54,330 nt of DNA from Dehalococcoidia bacterium (GTDB lineage: Bacteria; Chloroflexota; Dehalococcoidia; JAUSIH01). Where the stretch lies: positions 1-54,330 of the forward strand of contig JAUSIH010000036.1 of the NCBI GenBank assembly GCA_030648205.1. Reading direction: 5' to 3'. A program made the translations under genes and the position numbers. Below the pieces are notes generated by a model. It searched no databases and had not been told where the DNA came from. It saw nothing but the letters and a program-made list of their open reading frames with translations. Shown here piece by piece: positions 48,188 to 54,330 of the stretch. Within the stretch, counting starts at the first letter, position 1. Each line of letters begins with the position of its first letter.

Positions 48188-49567
48188 CTAGCGACGGCGC
48201 AGGACGAGCAGCAGGCCGGGCAGCGCGAATATGGCGATGGCCGCCGGGTCAACCGTCGGCTCTCCCACGCGGGGGTTGCACGCCAGTCCGCCTGACGCGC
48301 CTTGTCCGCCCTGGGCAGACGCGGGCGTGGGTCCCGCAGCCGCGGGCTGGGCAGACGCGGCCGCCAGTGGAATCAGGGGCGAGACCGGCGGCCCGCTGAA
48401 CGGCGCCATTGTGGGGATCGCCACCACCGTCGGCAAAACGGTGGGCGTGGCGATGAGCACGAGCCGTGCGTTGATGGACTTGCGCCAGGTGTTGTCCAGT
48501 TCGTCTATGCCCATGCCATAGACCTTCTGGAGGGCGTCGGTGATTTTCAGTCCGTCGTCAAGGGCGCGCAGCAACGTGGCCATCTTCGGCCCGCCGTACG
48601 TCTCTATCATGAACCGGACGACGCTCCTGCCCTCTCCATACATGAGGATGACGTCGTCAGGGCTGCCGGGCCGTGACCCCAGGTCACGCAGCGGAATCAG
48701 AGTGTTGGTCACCTGACGGCGCGCCAGCGTACGGTCGTACTCAGCCCCCGGCTGGATGTTCCCGAACTCCGCCAGGCCCTCGTTCAACCAGGGTGGTATC
48801 TGGGCCAGCGGACTGGGCGCCGCCTGATGCACAAGAAGGTGCGTGGCTTCATGGGAGGTTACGCCGCGGATGTTGGGGTCGCCGCCAAAGAGCAGCAGAA
48901 CGCCCTGCTCGGAGTAGGCCTGACCCTCGGTCAGCAACGCGGTCTCGTAGGTGGTGCTGACGAAGGGCAGCGCCGGGCCCATGTCCGAGTACAAGTTATA
49001 CGCGATAAGGCGAATAGGCTCCTTAAGCTGCGTCTCCAGCACGCCGCCCATCGTTTCCATGGTCTGCCGCGTCACGGCGAGAATCGAGTCGGCGCGAGCG
49101 CGCTGGCCGCCGTGATAATAGACCGTGATGAACCCGTCCGAAACGGTTTCCCACTTTATGCGTGGGTCCAGGTAGGTGTGGGACTGGGTCGGCGTGTCCA
49201 GCGCGTTGCCCGCCTCGTCGGTGATGCGATACGAATACGTGACATCCTGCCCCGGCGGGTAGTAGCGGTTCGTGCCGATGCGCCGGTGCGTGTAGTCCGT
49301 GGCGATGGTCGTGGCGCCCTTGTCAAAGGCGGGCTGGGCCACCACCTGCCCCCGCGAGCCGCGTATCATCATCCGCAGCTCCACCGACTTGATGGCGCGC
49401 TCCGATTTGGCCTCCAGGGTGAACCGCATGCCATCCGGAAACGTGTCCGTCACCGCTTCCTTCACCACGATGATCGGCTGGCCCTGCGCGCCGACCAGCG
49501 GCGGCAAGAGGGCGACGATCATCGCCAGTATGATGAGAATGGCGACTATAAGGGACACAGTACGCAT
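48188..49567 (-). CDS. peptidase-MA-like secreted protein with C-terminal anchor
   Basis: A 459-residue protein. A signal peptide or anchor occupies residues 5-27 (SLIVAILIILAMIVALLPPL). A beta-rich region follows, then a gluzincin-type metallopeptidase domain: HEATH (239-243) is the HExxH zinc motif and LNEGLAEFG (261-269) should supply the third ligand. After a Pro/Ala-rich linker (about 350-425) comes GGLACNPRVGEPTVDPAA, a hydrophobic helix and a terminal RRR. That ending resembles sorting signals of the GlyGly-CTERM or similar type. It probably acts as an envelope-anchored protease; substrates are unknown. Confidence 0.85.
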   Translation of the reverse strand: MRTVSLIVAILIILAMIVALLPPLVGAQGQPIIVVKEAVTDTFPDGMRFTLEAKSERAIKSVELRMMIRGSRGQVVAQPAFDKGATTIATDYTHRRIGTNRYYPPGQDVTYSYRITDEAGNALDTPTQSHTYLDPRIKWETVSDGFITVYYHGGQRARADSILAVTRQTMETMGGVLETQLKEPIRLIAYNLYSDMGPALPFVSTTYETALLTEGQAYSEQGVLLLFGGDPNIRGVTSHEATHLLVHQAAPSPLAQIPPWLNEGLAEFGNIQPGAEYDRTLARRQVTNTLIPLRDLGSRPGSPDDVILMYGEGRSVVRFMIETYGGPKMATLLRALDDGLKITDALQKVYGMGIDELDNTWRKSINARLVLIATPTVLPTVVAIPTMAPFSGPPVSPLIPLAAASAQPAAAGPTPASAQGGQGASGGLACNPRVGEPTVDPAAIAIFALPGLLLVLRRR

Positions 49568-49624
49568 ACGGGGCCTCCTGTCCGCCTTCCATTCTAGCGG
49601 ACTTGCGCGGCGCTGCCAAGCTCC

Positions 49625-49654
49625 TTGACACGTGCATCAGACAGACGTTATAGT
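49625..49654 (+). promoter_or_regulatory. promoter of the CxxC-protein/MaoC unit
   Basis: A perfect TTGACA (49625-49630), an 18-base spacer and TATAGT (49649-49654), only 20 bases before the TTG start at 49675. The leader would be about 14 bases long. Confidence 0.75.
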
Positions 49655-49674
49655 CCAGGACAGGGGTTGCGGGC

Positions 49675-49941
49675 TTGAAAGACCACATCCACACATTCGC
49701 ACGTCAAAAGAGCGGCCTCCTGCGTTGCTGGGAGTGCGGCCAGGAGTTCACGGACATCCAGGCGCTGTCCTACCGGCGCCAGATACTCTCCGCCTACGCC
49801 TGCGTGGTCTGCGGCGAGCCCGCCGCCTACCAGATCGGCGAGAAGACGCTATGCGACTTCCATGTGCGCGAGCAGGTGGACAAGGGCGTGGCTGAAGTCA
49901 TGCGTAGAAAGACCAAGCAGGAGAAGCCTGCGAAGGAATGA
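49675..49941 (+). CDS. zinc-ribbon-like CxxC protein, 88 residues
   Basis: Starts at TTG 49675 (MKDHIHTFARQKSGLL) with a weak ribosome site. The body carries CWECGQEFTD, ACVVCGEPAAYQIG and TLCDFHVREQ, so four to five Cys in two CxxC pairs and a C-x2-H. This would bind zinc. The tail is basic (MRRKTKQEKPAKE). It overlaps the MaoC-like gene by four bases (ATGA). Not a recognised named family; it may be an auxiliary subunit like the zinc-ribbon OB proteins that accompany thiolases and MaoC enzymes, though no OB domain is seen. Confidence 0.75.
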   Translation: MKDHIHTFARQKSGLLRCWECGQEFTDIQALSYRRQILSAYACVVCGEPAAYQIGEKTLCDFHVREQVDKGVAEVMRRKTKQEKPAKE

Positions 49942-51098
49942 GGTATAAGAGCATGCCGCAAGAGTATGGAAAAGTTACCGAAGAGGGGCTGGCCTATTTG
50001 CGGGCCAAGATCGGCCAGGAGCGCCCTATCACCGACCCCTACAACGAGTTCGTAACAAAGGATGGCATCAAGCACTTCGCCCGGTCCATCGGCGACCCCA
50101 ACACCATGTGGTTCAACGAGGACTATGCCCGTAAGACACGCTGGGGCGGGATGATCTCGCCGCCGGGCTATCTGTACAGCATGAGCTGGGGAAGCTGGGA
50201 CCTCCGCCGTGGCCGCGGCCTGGCCGGCGTTCACGGTCTCCACTCAGGCGACACATGGGAATGGTTCAAGCCCCTGCGCCTTGGCGAGAAGCTCACCACG
50301 TCGCACCACCTTGTGGACCTCGTGGAGAAGAAAAGCTCCTACGCGGGACGCATGTTTCACCAGATAGAGCAGGTGACCTTCCGCAACGAGCGCAAGGAGA
50401 CCGTCGCCACATGGCAATTCTCGTCCATGCGCGTGGAGCGACATGAAGGCGCTTCCCGGGGCAAGTACCTGAAGACCAAGCTGGCCAAGTACACTCCGGA
50501 CGAGATGAAGAAGATAGAGGCCGACTACGACGCGGAGGAGGTCCGCGGCGCGACGCCGCGCTACTGGGAGGACGTACGCGAGGGCGATGCGCTCACCCCT
50601 GTCGTCAAGGGTCCGCTGACCACCCAGGACATCATCGCATGGGTCATGGGCGCGGGGTCTCCCCACATTCGCGCCTTCCGGTTCTTCCTGGAGTACCGCC
50701 GCAGGACGCCCGCGGTGGCCGTCACCAACCCGGAGACCGGAGTGCCGGAGCCTATCGAGCGTGTCCACTGGGACAACTGGATGGCTGCGGAGATCGGCAT
50801 GCCCGCCGCCTATGACTACGGCTCGCAGCGAGGCGCATGGGCCAGCCATCTGCTGACCAACTGGATGGGCGACGACGCCTGGCTCCGACGCATGGCCGTC
50901 GAGTACCGCGGTATCAACTTCCTGGGCGACACGGTCTGGCTCAAGGGCAAAGTCGTGCGCAAGTACGAGGAGGGCAACGCCCTCCTGGTGGACATTGATA
51001 TCTGGGGCGAGACACAGCGGGGCCAGATTATCGTGCCCGGCAAGGCCACCATCGCCCTGCCGAGTCGCACGACCGGCCTGCCGAAGGTGGCGGAATAG
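49938..51098 (+). CDS. double-hotdog MaoC-like acyl dehydratase
   Basis: A 386-residue protein with two hotdog halves. The N-terminal FAS1-type half has IGDPNTMWFNEDYARKTRW, MISPPGYLYSMSWG and GLAGVHGLHSGDTWEWFKPL. The C-terminal MaoC-like half starts near residue 205 (YWEDVREGDALTPVVKGPLT), has QDIIAWVMGAGSPH and ends GDTVWLKGKVVRKYEEG. The family hydrates or dehydrates acyl-CoA thioesters; the substrate is unknown. An inner ATG at 49953 is an alternative start. It is translationally coupled to the CxxC protein. Confidence 0.88.
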   Translation: MRYKSMPQEYGKVTEEGLAYLRAKIGQERPITDPYNEFVTKDGIKHFARSIGDPNTMWFNEDYARKTRWGGMISPPGYLYSMSWGSWDLRRGRGLAGVHGLHSGDTWEWFKPLRLGEKLTTSHHLVDLVEKKSSYAGRMFHQIEQVTFRNERKETVATWQFSSMRVERHEGASRGKYLKTKLAKYTPDEMKKIEADYDAEEVRGATPRYWEDVREGDALTPVVKGPLTTQDIIAWVMGAGSPHIRAFRFFLEYRRRTPAVAVTNPETGVPEPIERVHWDNWMAAEIGMPAAYDYGSQRGAWASHLLTNWMGDDAWLRRMAVEYRGINFLGDTVWLKGKVVRKYEEGNALLVDIDIWGETQRGQIIVPGKATIALPSRTTGLPKVAE

Positions 51099-51106
51099 GC
51101 GGCCCG

Positions 51107-51727
51107 GTGCGGGGCGCTCCTCCGCCTGACGGCGGCAGTCTGCGCGGTGAGCTGTCAGGCGGCGAAAAGGTCCTGTGGGAGGGAAAGCCGGTACGCTGGT
51201 TTTTCCAGTTCGTAGGCTCGCCCGCAGGGCTGTTCGTCGCCGCCTTCAGCTTGCTCTGGTTCTTTCTTGGCCTGCTGCTGTTCTACACCATCTGGATAGC
51301 GCCGCCGGAGGACGAGGCCCCGCACTTTGTCATACAGTTGCTTGCCCTTTTATTCCTCCTAGCAGCCTGCTACTTCGCGTTCGGGCGTTACCTGCTGGCC
51401 GCGGGGGAATGGCGCAACACCTCGTACCTTCTGACCGACCGACGGGTGCTGCTCTCCGCAGGCGCCATCGGCAAGGGGACGACGAGCGTGGACCTGGCGT
51501 CGCTCCGGCAGATACACGGCATGGTGCTGGCGCCGGGCCTCGGGGACATCTACCTCGGAGGCGCACCCCCCTTCAAGGGGCTGGTCGGACGGGTGCCCGG
51601 CTGGCTGCCCAGCGGCTTGCAAAGCCACATACCGACCCTGCAGTCGGTGCGCGACGTGGAGGCCGTGTACCAGGCGATTCTCGACGCCGCGCGGATGGCC
51701 CGTCCGCCGCAAGACGCCGGGGGCTAG
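51107..51727 (+). CDS. bacterial PH-domain membrane protein
   Basis: A 206-residue protein from GTG 51107. After LSGGEKVLWEGKPVRWFFQF come two membrane helices (about 38-60, FVAAFSLLWFFLGLLLFY, and 75-95, FVIQLLALLFLLAACYF). The bacterial PH-like segment follows: TSYLLTDRRVLLSAGAIGKG and SVDLASLRQIHGMVL. This is the YdbS/YdbT-like layout; function is unknown. It lies eight bases after the MaoC-like gene, so it is likely in the same transcript, but a functional link is not evident. Confidence 0.8.
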   Translation: MRGAPPPDGGSLRGELSGGEKVLWEGKPVRWFFQFVGSPAGLFVAAFSLLWFFLGLLLFYTIWIAPPEDEAPHFVIQLLALLFLLAACYFAFGRYLLAAGEWRNTSYLLTDRRVLLSAGAIGKGTTSVDLASLRQIHGMVLAPGLGDIYLGGAPPFKGLVGRVPGWLPSGLQSHIPTLQSVRDVEAVYQAILDAARMARPPQDAGG

Positions 51728-51733
51728 CCCTTC

Positions 51734-52231
51734 CTACCGCAGGCGCATGACGGCGATGTAAATGCCGAAGCCTACTGCCGCCAGGCTCCACAGACCGCCG
51801 AAGTAGAAGCGCAGCAGAGCGCCGCTGACAGCGAAGCTCAGGAACACGCTCAGCCCGCCGATGACCGCCAGACCCGTGCTGCGCTTGCGGTTGACCGCGA
51901 GGCTCATAAGCTCGCCGGTGAGAAAGCCGATGCCCACAATGGCGGCCATTCGGAGGTACGGCAGCAGGAACGTAATGAAGAAGACGAAGGGTAGCTCCGT
52001 CTCCAGCACGTACCAGCCCACTCCCGTGCCCACGGCGAATCCAAGACCCACGACCGCCCCGATGATGTAGTGACGCGCGCTCACCTGAAAGGTGGGCAGG
52101 CGCTTGAGCTGGGCGCAGGCGCGACAGCGCGTGCCGACGGGCGTATGGACGAGGCACTTGGGACAGATGGGCGTCCCACACTTGCCGCAGCTCAGGTTTG
52201 TCTCAGTCTTGGGATGAGCGGCACATTGCAT
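51734..52231 (-). CDS. B-box-type zinc finger membrane protein
   Basis: A 165-residue protein. The N-terminal Cys/His cluster (MQCAAHPKTETNLSCGKCG, then PICPKCLVHTPVGTRCRAC) has the B-box-like zinc-finger spacing seen at the N-terminus of some rhomboid-type proteins. Four hydrophobic helices follow (about residues 55-160; IIGAVVGLGFAVGTGVGWYV, FVFFITFLLPYL, TGLAVIGGLSVFLSFAVSG). No rhomboid GxSG site is present. Function is unknown. It converges with the PH-domain gene. Confidence 0.85.
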   Translation of the reverse strand: MQCAAHPKTETNLSCGKCGTPICPKCLVHTPVGTRCRACAQLKRLPTFQVSARHYIIGAVVGLGFAVGTGVGWYVLETELPFVFFITFLLPYLRMAAIVGIGFLTGELMSLAVNRKRSTGLAVIGGLSVFLSFAVSGALLRFYFGGLWSLAAVGFGIYIAVMRLR

Positions 52232-52304
52232 GGCGAAAGCCTTTTTCAGAACTCAGGGGTAAGCGACCAGACGGCTGAACGCCAGTTGGGCTGACGCCCG
52301 CTCG

Positions 52305-52754
52305 TTACCGCTTGGTCACGTCGTCCGGGCTGACGAGAGCGAAGATCAACTCGCCCTCCGCGACGACCTGGCCGTTCACTTCGGCCCTGGCGGCGCCCTT
52401 GCCAATAGGCCCACGCATCTTCGTCAGCGTGACCTCCAGACGGAGGGTATCGCCGGGTATGACGGGCCTGCGGAAGCGAAATGCGTCAATCCCCGCAAAG
52501 AGGCCAAGTTTACCCTTGTTCTCTGGCATGCTGAGAATCGCTACCGCGCCCACCTGCGCCAGCGCCTCCACGATCATCACACCGGGCATCACGGGGTTGC
52601 CCGGGAAGTGGCCCTGGAAGAAAGGCTCGTTCACCGTCACGTTTTTGATGCCGACGGCCTTCTCTCCCTGCCGGACCTCGACAATGCGGTCCACCAGCAA
52701 GAAGGGGTACCGGTGGGGAATGATGCCCATGATGTCCTTCGCTTCAAGCGTCAT
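52305..52754 (-). CDS. fabZ: 3-hydroxyacyl-ACP dehydratase FabZ
   Basis: A 149-residue hotdog-fold protein. It has [20 protein letters not shown] (catalytic His in PHRYPF) and [21 protein letters not shown] (catalytic Glu in MIVEAL), the FabZ signature. It dehydrates 3-hydroxyacyl-ACP in fatty acid synthesis. Its start overlaps the end of the PHP gene by four bases. No other fatty-acid genes are in the window. Confidence 0.95.
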   Translation of the reverse strand: MTLEAKDIMGIIPHRYPFLLVDRIVEVRQGEKAVGIKNVTVNEPFFQGHFPGNPVMPGVMIVEALAQVGAVAILSMPENKGKLGLFAGIDAFRFRRPVIPGDTLRLEVTLTKMRGPIGKGAARAEVNGQVVAEGELIFALVSPDDVTKR

Positions 52755-53605
52755 CTGCGCGCCCTCCCTTCCACGGAAGGGCGGGCCATCTCCATGAGGC
52801 GCTCCGCGACCTCCATAGGCGGCCCCGCGTTTCCCGGCTCCGTTTCTCCCTCCTGGCCCAGGGCATGGTAGTCAGTGCCGCCGCAGGGCAGCAGGCCGTG
52901 CGCCGCCGCCATCCGCGCCAGCCTCTCCATCTTTTCGGGAGGGTAGTTATTGTAGTGGACTTCCATGCCCACCATGCCTGCCTGCTTCAGCTCCGGCAGG
53001 ACCGCATCCAGGTTGTCCACCTCACCTGGATGAGCGATAACAGGCAGCGCGCCCGTGCGACGGAGGAACCGGACCGCTTCGACCGGCGTCAGCTTCTCAC
53101 GCTCGGCATAGGCGGGGCCGTTCCGGCCAATGTACTTATCGAAGGCCTCCTTGATGCTGATTACATGCCCCTGCTCCACCATCGCCTGGGCCACGTGCGG
53201 ACGGCCCACGGACCCCCCTTTCGCCAGCTCCAGCACCCGCTCCCACGGTACGGGCATTCCAAGCGCAGCCAGCTTTTCCACCATACGCCGCCCTCGACCG
53301 ACGCGAGAGTCCCGCATCTGGGCAAGGAAGGACTCAAACTCCGCGTTGCCTCTGTCCACAAAGTACCCCAGCACGTGGATTTCGCCGCCGGGCACATCCG
53401 TGCTCAGCTCCACCCCGGAGATAAGCTTCAGATGCGGATGGGCGCGGGCGGCCTCCAGGGCGACGGGCAACCCGTCCGTCGTATCGTGGTCCGTGACGGC
53501 GATGATCCTGAGTCCTCGTGACACTACCAGGGCCACAAGCTGCTCCGGGCTTAAGCGCCCATCGGATGCGGTGGTATGGAGGTGCAAGTCAACAAGATGG
53601 TTCAT
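52751..53605 (-). CDS. PHP-domain phosphoesterase (RnaAM/YciV-like)
   Basis: A 284-residue protein with the PHP metal motifs [15 protein letters not shown] (HxH), [30 protein letters not shown] and GGTDYHALG. The layout matches the 3',5'-nucleoside bisphosphate phosphatase/5'-3' RNase group (RnaAM, YciV). It would use a cluster of divalent metals to hydrolyse phosphate esters. It overlaps fabZ downstream and ymdB upstream by four bases each, so the three genes are tightly coupled. Confidence 0.9.
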   Translation of the reverse strand: MNHLVDLHLHTTASDGRLSPEQLVALVVSRGLRIIAVTDHDTTDGLPVALEAARAHPHLKLISGVELSTDVPGGEIHVLGYFVDRGNAEFESFLAQMRDSRVGRGRRMVEKLAALGMPVPWERVLELAKGGSVGRPHVAQAMVEQGHVISIKEAFDKYIGRNGPAYAEREKLTPVEAVRFLRRTGALPVIAHPGEVDNLDAVLPELKQAGMVGMEVHYNNYPPEKMERLARMAAAHGLLPCGGTDYHALGQEGETEPGNAGPPMEVAERLMEMARPSVEGRARR

Positions 53606-54330
53606 TCCACGCCTCTGTCCAGACGCTGGATGCTACGGGCGCGCCCCGTCCCGTCGTCCGTCTCTATCAGGACCGAGTTAAACGTGACCGGCCCCTTGGC
53701 TACCTCAAAGCGCGCAGGCATCTGCGTAAGGAACCGGTGCAGCACACCCTGCACATCCACTCCGATGACGGAGTCACGCGGGCCTACCATGCCAATGTCG
53801 GTGACGAAGGCGGTGCCGCCGGGCAGAACGCGAGCGTCCACTGTGCCCACGTGGGTGTGCGTGCCGACGACGGCGCCCACCCGTCCGTCCAGATACCAGC
53901 CCATCGCCTGCTTTTCGGACGTGGCTTCGCCGTGGAAGTCCACGATGACCACTGAAGGCTTGGGATTAACGTCGGCCAGGATGCGGTCCGCGGCGCGGAA
54001 CGGGCAATCAATGTCCGCCATGAATGTCCGCCCCATAAGGTTGATGACCAGGACGCCGTTCTTCTGGATATAGCCCCGCCCCGGCACGCCAGGGGGGTAG
54101 TTATAGGGACGCACAATGGGTAGCTCGCCGTCCATGTGCTGAACGATGTCCTTCTGGTCCCACACATGGTTCCCAGTGGTGACCACGTCCACGCCGCACT
54201 CCAGGAACTCCTGCATGTTCTCCAGTGTGATGCCGAACCCGCCCGCCGCATTCTCCCCGTTGGCGATAATGAAGTCAATGTGGTGCTCCTTGCGGAGCTG
54301 GGGCGCGAGCATGCGGACGGCACGGCGCCC
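53602..54330 (-). CDS. ymdB: YmdB-like metallophosphoesterase (cut by window edge)
   Basis: The frame runs off the right edge. The visible N-terminal residues GRRAVRMLAPQLRKEH fit a few codons after the family start. It has FIIANGENAAGGFG (metal-binding Asn), GNHVWDQKDIV, VDFHGEATSEKQAMGWYLD and GTHTHVGTVDARVL, the full metal-site set of the TIGR00282/YmdB family. Characterised members are 2',3'-cyclic phosphodiesterases. Only about 20-25 N-terminal residues are missing. It overlaps the PHP gene by four bases. Confidence 0.93.
   Translation of the reverse strand, partial: GRRAVRMLAPQLRKEHHIDFIIANGENAAGGFGITLENMQEFLECGVDVVTTGNHVWDQKDIVQHMDGELPIVRPYNYPPGVPGRGYIQKNGVLVINLMGRTFMADIDCPFRAADRILADVNPKPSVVIVDFHGEATSEKQAMGWYLDGRVGAVVGTHTHVGTVDARVLPGGTAFVTDIGMVGPRDSVIGVDVQGVLHRFLTQMPARFEVAKGPVTFNSVLIETDDGTGRARSIQRLDRGVE

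Noticed and set aside
1-54330. CRISPR arrays, rRNA or tRNA genes, IS transposases, integrases, prophage genes
   Set aside because: No regularly spaced repeats, structural RNA signatures or recombinase motifs were seen on either strand.

Overview
This 54 kb window is bacterial, GC-rich and densely coded. The gene content suggests a free-living member of the Chloroflexota (Dehalococcoidia/SAR202-like): an rpmH-rnpA-yidD-[PQQ-propeller lipoprotein]-yidC-jag operon, a MoxR/DUF58/TgpA cluster, F420-type luciferase-like oxidoreductase, CaiB/BaiF, MmgE/PrpD and MaoC-type enzymes, and intergenic palindromic repeats. The phylum is an inference from gene families and layout; no rRNA gene is present to settle it.

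Layout. 1-1.0 kb: truncated MFS transporter and an alpha/beta-hydrolase-fold protein (minus strand). 1.2-4.1 kb: a 13-residue Lys/Ala micro-gene with a strong ribosome site and its own terminator, an ECF sigma factor coupled to an RskA-like anti-sigma factor, a 38-residue membrane peptide, a DUF1802 protein and a strong terminator. 4.1-14.8 kb (minus): CorA transporter, then a storage-glucan block (GH15, two GH57 enzymes, glgA, glgC) interrupted by a lower-GC Tat-exported beta-helix protein. 15-16.2 kb: small hypothetical genes and a palindromic repeat. 16.2-20 kb: valS and an LLM-class oxidoreductase.

20-28.2 kb is the most unusual part. Two selenoprotein genes of the UGSC type are each read through an in-frame UGA. 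Each UGA is followed at the same distance by a bacterial SECIS-like hairpin. Each selenoprotein gene sits next to one copy of a second, unnamed paralogous family. The two pairs are in mirrored order (selenoprotein-partner, partner-selenoprotein) around an MmgE/PrpD-family gene. LLM oxidoreductase and CaiB/BaiF genes flank the block, which looks like a catabolic or redox island for an unknown substrate. A ParE/RelE-type toxin-antitoxin pair, an rsmI-like gene tail and a low-GC HEPN (AbiU2-like) gene are inserted beside it.

28.6-33.3 kb: MoxR ATPase, DUF58 protein and a transglutaminase-like membrane protein with altered catalytic residues. 33.4-38.5 kb (minus): two DUF2007-like small proteins separated by a palindromic repeat, dnaE and a cyclophilin lipoprotein. 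38.6-42.0 kb (minus): jag, yidC, propeller lipoprotein, yidD, rnpA, rpmH, read from a near-consensus promoter. 42.1-48.1 kb (plus): tlyA, a PD40 propeller lipoprotein, and an ABC peptide/nickel-type importer (binding protein and two permeases; no ATPase genes follow). 48.2-54.3 kb: a peptidase-MA-like surface protein, a CxxC zinc-ribbon protein coupled to a double-hotdog MaoC-like protein, a PH-domain membrane protein, a B-box-like membrane protein, fabZ, a PHP phosphoesterase and a truncated ymdB.

Many adjacent same-strand genes overlap by four bases (ATGA or GTGA), which points to translational coupling. Several sigma70-type promoters with 16-18 bp spacers are visible and are listed individually. 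No tRNA, rRNA, CRISPR array, IS transposase or integrase was found. The Sec machinery (selA, selB, selD, tRNA-Sec) is not in the window.
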